From Streptomyces sp. CA-210063 (lineage in GTDB: Bacteria > Actinomycetota > Actinomycetes > Streptomycetales > Streptomycetaceae): a stretch of 64,000 nt of DNA. Positions 62,253 to 64,000 of the stretch are shown one piece after another. Each line of letters starts with the position of its first letter. The first letter of the stretch is position 1. The stretch covers positions 9,052,001-9,116,000 of the forward strand of contig NZ_CP102512.1 of assembly GCF_024612015.1 (NCBI RefSeq). The letters run 5' to 3'. A model generated the notes under the pieces. It was not told where the DNA came from. It saw nothing but the letters and a program-made list of their open reading frames with translations, and did no database searches. A program made the position numbers and the translations under genes.

Positions 62253-63182
62253 TCAGGCCGTGTCCAGGTCCGTCATCAGGAGTTCTCCGTTGATCGTGGC
62301 GCCCGCGCGGTAACCGGCCGACGCCGCGTTGATCACCTGTTCGGAGAAGCCCATCGCGTTGCCGGCCGCCCAGACGCCGGGGACGGTGGTCAGGCCGGTC
62401 GGGTCGACCAGGGGGTACGAGCCGAACGGGGTCTCGTTCAGCTTGGCGCCCAGTCTGTCCAGCAGACCCGTCTGCGGGATCGGGCGGGGAGCCGTGAACA
62501 GCACGGAGCGGGCGTGCGTCGTGCCGTCCGCGAGTCGGACGCCGGTGAGGCGGTCGTCTTCCACGACGAGGCTCGCGACCTCACCGGGGACCACGGAGAC
62601 CCCGGCCGCGGCGAGGCGGCGCAGGTCGTCGTCGGAGAGTTCGGCCTCGGTGACGGTGTGCAGGAAGAGGGTCACGTCCTTGGACCACTGGGAGACCATC
62701 AGGGCCTGGTGGACGCTCATCGGGGTCGTGGCGAGTACGCCGAAGGGCTCGTCGCGGACCTCCCAGCCGTGGCAGTACGGGCAGTGGAGGACGTCCCGGC
62801 CGAAGCGCTCGGCGACGCCGGGGACGGCGGGGAGTTCGTCCTTCAGGCCGGTGGCGACGACCAGACGCCGGGCGCGCACCGCTCGGCCGTCCGCGAGGGT
62901 CACGATGAAGGTCTGTCCGTCCTCATTCCGGGTGGCGTCCACCGCCCGGCCCCGGACCAGGTCGACGCCGTACCGGGCGATCTCCTCCCGGCCGACGGCC
63001 AGGAAATCGGCCGGCGGCATCCCGTCCCGCGACAGATAGCCCTGCATGTGCGCGGCGGGCGCGTTGCGGGGCTCGCCCGCGTCGACGACCAGGGTGCGGC
63101 GCCGGGCCCGGCCGAGGACCAGGGCGGCGGAGAGTCCGGCCGCGCCGCCGCCGATGACGATCACTTCGTACTGCTCGGTCAT
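62253..63182 (-). CDS. Thioredoxin reductase-like FAD/NAD(P) oxidoreductase
   Basis: A 309-residue flavoprotein with FAD motif VIVIGGGAAGLSAALVLG (residues 8-25), the redox pair Cys134-Pro-Tyr-Cys137 (CPYCHGWE), and a C-terminal FAD segment TVPGVWAAGNAMGF. It has no partner thioredoxin gene. GGAGGTGG precedes the ATG at 63182. It resembles TrxB-like proteins that reduce small disulfides. It is divergent from an XRE-cupin regulator, which probably controls it. Confidence 0.85.
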   Translation of the reverse strand: MTEQYEVIVIGGGAAGLSAALVLGRARRRTLVVDAGEPRNAPAAHMQGYLSRDGMPPADFLAVGREEIARYGVDLVRGRAVDATRNEDGQTFIVTLADGRAVRARRLVVATGLKDELPAVPGVAERFGRDVLHCPYCHGWEVRDEPFGVLATTPMSVHQALMVSQWSKDVTLFLHTVTEAELSDDDLRRLAAAGVSVVPGEVASLVVEDDRLTGVRLADGTTHARSVLFTAPRPIPQTGLLDRLGAKLNETPFGSYPLVDPTGLTTVPGVWAAGNAMGFSEQVINAASAGYRAGATINGELLMTDLDTA

Positions 63183-63224
63183 GGTGACCACCTCCACGAC
63201 GAGAGTCGCCCGAGCCCTGCGGCA

Positions 63225-63259
63225 TTGACAAACACCTTTGCCGAAACTGCAATATCGGC
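63225..63259 (+). promoter_or_regulatory. Promoter with dyad for the XRE-cupin regulator
   Basis: TTGACA at 63225-63230 and TGCAAT at 63248-63253 are 17 bases apart. A dyad GCCGA-N10-TCGGC (63240-63244 and 63255-63259) overlaps the -10. It lies in the 93-base divergent gap, so the regulator may control both genes from it. Confidence 0.5.
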
Positions 63260-63275
63260 ATGAGTGAGGGAGAGC

Positions 63276-63884
63276 ATGGGTGAGGAGAGCGGGATGAGCG
63301 AGGGGACGGACGAGGGGACGGACGAGGTTCTCGCCGGGGTCGGGCCGCGGCTGCGCCGGATCCGCAAGGAGCGGGGAGCGACGCTCGCCGGGCTGTCGGA
63401 GGCGACCGGGATCTCGGTGAGCACCCTGTCGCGGCTGGAGTCGGGGCTGCGCAAGCCCAGCCTGGAACTGCTGCTGCCGATCGCGCGGGCGCATCAGGTG
63501 CCGTTGGACGAGCTGATCGGGGAGCCGCCGGTCGGCGATCCCAGGGTCCGGTCGAAGGCGATCGTGCGGCACGGGCGCACGTACTGGCCGCTCACCCGGC
63601 AACCGGGCGGTCTCCAGGCCTTCAAGGTCCTCGTGCCCCAGTCGCAGCAGGAGCCGGAGCCGCGCACCCACGAGGGCTACGAGTGGCTGTATGTGATGTC
63701 CGGGAAACTGCGGGTCGTGCTCGGCGAGCATGATGTGGTGATGGTCGCCGGGGAGGCCGCCGAGTTCGACACCCGGGTCCCGCACTGGTTCGGTTCGACG
63801 GGGGAGGGGCCGGTGGAGTTCCTCAGTCTGTTCGGGCCGCAGGGGGAGCGGATCCACGTACGGGCCAAGCCCGCGCGGTCGTGA
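63276..63884 (+). CDS. XRE-cupin transcriptional regulator
   Basis: A 202-residue protein. Residues about 24-80 are an XRE HTH (LRRIRKERGATLAGLSEATGI, then STLSRLESGLRKPSLELL), and 105-200 a cupin domain (HEGYEWLYVMSGKLRVVLGE). ATG 63276 has a GAGGGAG site; ATG 63294 with GAGGAGA is an equally good alternative. Such regulators often control stress or detoxification genes with a small ligand bound by the cupin. Confidence 0.88.
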   Translation: MGEESGMSEGTDEGTDEVLAGVGPRLRRIRKERGATLAGLSEATGISVSTLSRLESGLRKPSLELLLPIARAHQVPLDELIGEPPVGDPRVRSKAIVRHGRTYWPLTRQPGGLQAFKVLVPQSQQEPEPRTHEGYEWLYVMSGKLRVVLGEHDVVMVAGEAAEFDTRVPHWFGSTGEGPVEFLSLFGPQGERIHVRAKPARS

Positions 63885-63989
63885 CGCACGCTCCTGGTCC
63901 CCGGCTGTTCCCCGGAGGGCAAGCGACCGCTTAGTATGCAGTGGAACAGTCGACCCCGGTCCGACGAAGCAGTCCCGTGGAGGCACCGC

Positions 63990-64000
63990 ATGCAGGCATG
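63990..64000 (+). CDS. Start of a further gene, cut by the window edge
   Basis: ATG at 63990 follows GTGGAGG at 9 bases. The visible codons are ATG CAG GCA followed by TG. Nothing more can be read. A start MQA(W) is common in zinc-type alcohol dehydrogenase/quinone oxidoreductase proteins, but this is a guess. Confidence 0.35.

Overview
This is a high-GC actinobacterial window with strong third-position GC bias, GTG and TTG starts, lipoprotein-type binding proteins, and several copies of intergenic palindromic repeats of the kind common in Streptomyces. The gene families (MurT/GatD, CdaR- and Lrp-type regulators, ABC sugar importers lacking their own ATPase, DUF2236/MpaB oxygenase) fit Streptomyces. 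I see no tRNA, rRNA, CRISPR array, complete insertion sequence or phage module.

Bases 1-9958 form a betaine/dimethylglycine/sarcosine catabolic block: the tail of a ProW-type permease, a betaine-binding lipoprotein, a dimethylglycine dehydrogenase-like flavoprotein, folD, soxB, a fused soxD-soxA gene, and soxG. Together they would import a methylated glycine, demethylate it stepwise, and pass the one-carbon units into folate. The soxD-soxA fusion is the oddest gene here: the linker is encoded by a dispersed repeat that is normally intergenic. Bases 10097-12689 hold a small isoprenoid operon (small protein, polyprenyl diphosphate synthase, MpaB-type oxygenase). Bases 12690-17600 carry two gene remnants (a PAS-domain protein and a lipase maturation factor), then a second dnaK-grpE pair, a universal stress protein and a tiny membrane protein.

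Bases 17715-24134 hold an amidinotransferase facing a minus-strand unit of LysR regulator, sulfatase, formylglycine-generating enzyme and a second, orphan betaine-type binding protein. Bases 24314-34478 are a LacI-controlled carbohydrate locus: a large secreted modular glycosidase, the regulator, an ABC importer (binding protein plus two permeases) and an intracellular GH63-like glycosidase. At least three perfect CGAACCGGTTCG operators lie in the divergent promoter region, and a near match precedes the sulfatase operon. Bases 34536-39773 are a CdaR-type regulator divergent from an amino-acid ABC importer and a DadA-like oxidase. Bases 40000-42729 (minus) are an Lrp regulator, DDAH and ornithine aminotransferase.

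Bases 42821-47091 encode a LytTR response regulator, a small membrane protein, a sodium/solute symporter and a LytS-type histidine kinase, an apparent sense-and-import module. Then follow a Ser/Thr kinase, a PASTA lipoprotein with a long low-complexity tail, a CtaG-like protein, phosphofructokinase, the GatD/MurT lipid II amidation pair, peptide deformylase, a TetR/acyl-CoA dehydrogenase divergent pair, an aldehyde dehydrogenase, a Nudix/ATP-dependent DNA ligase pair, and a thioredoxin reductase-like protein divergent from an XRE-cupin regulator. The window ends a few bases into another gene.
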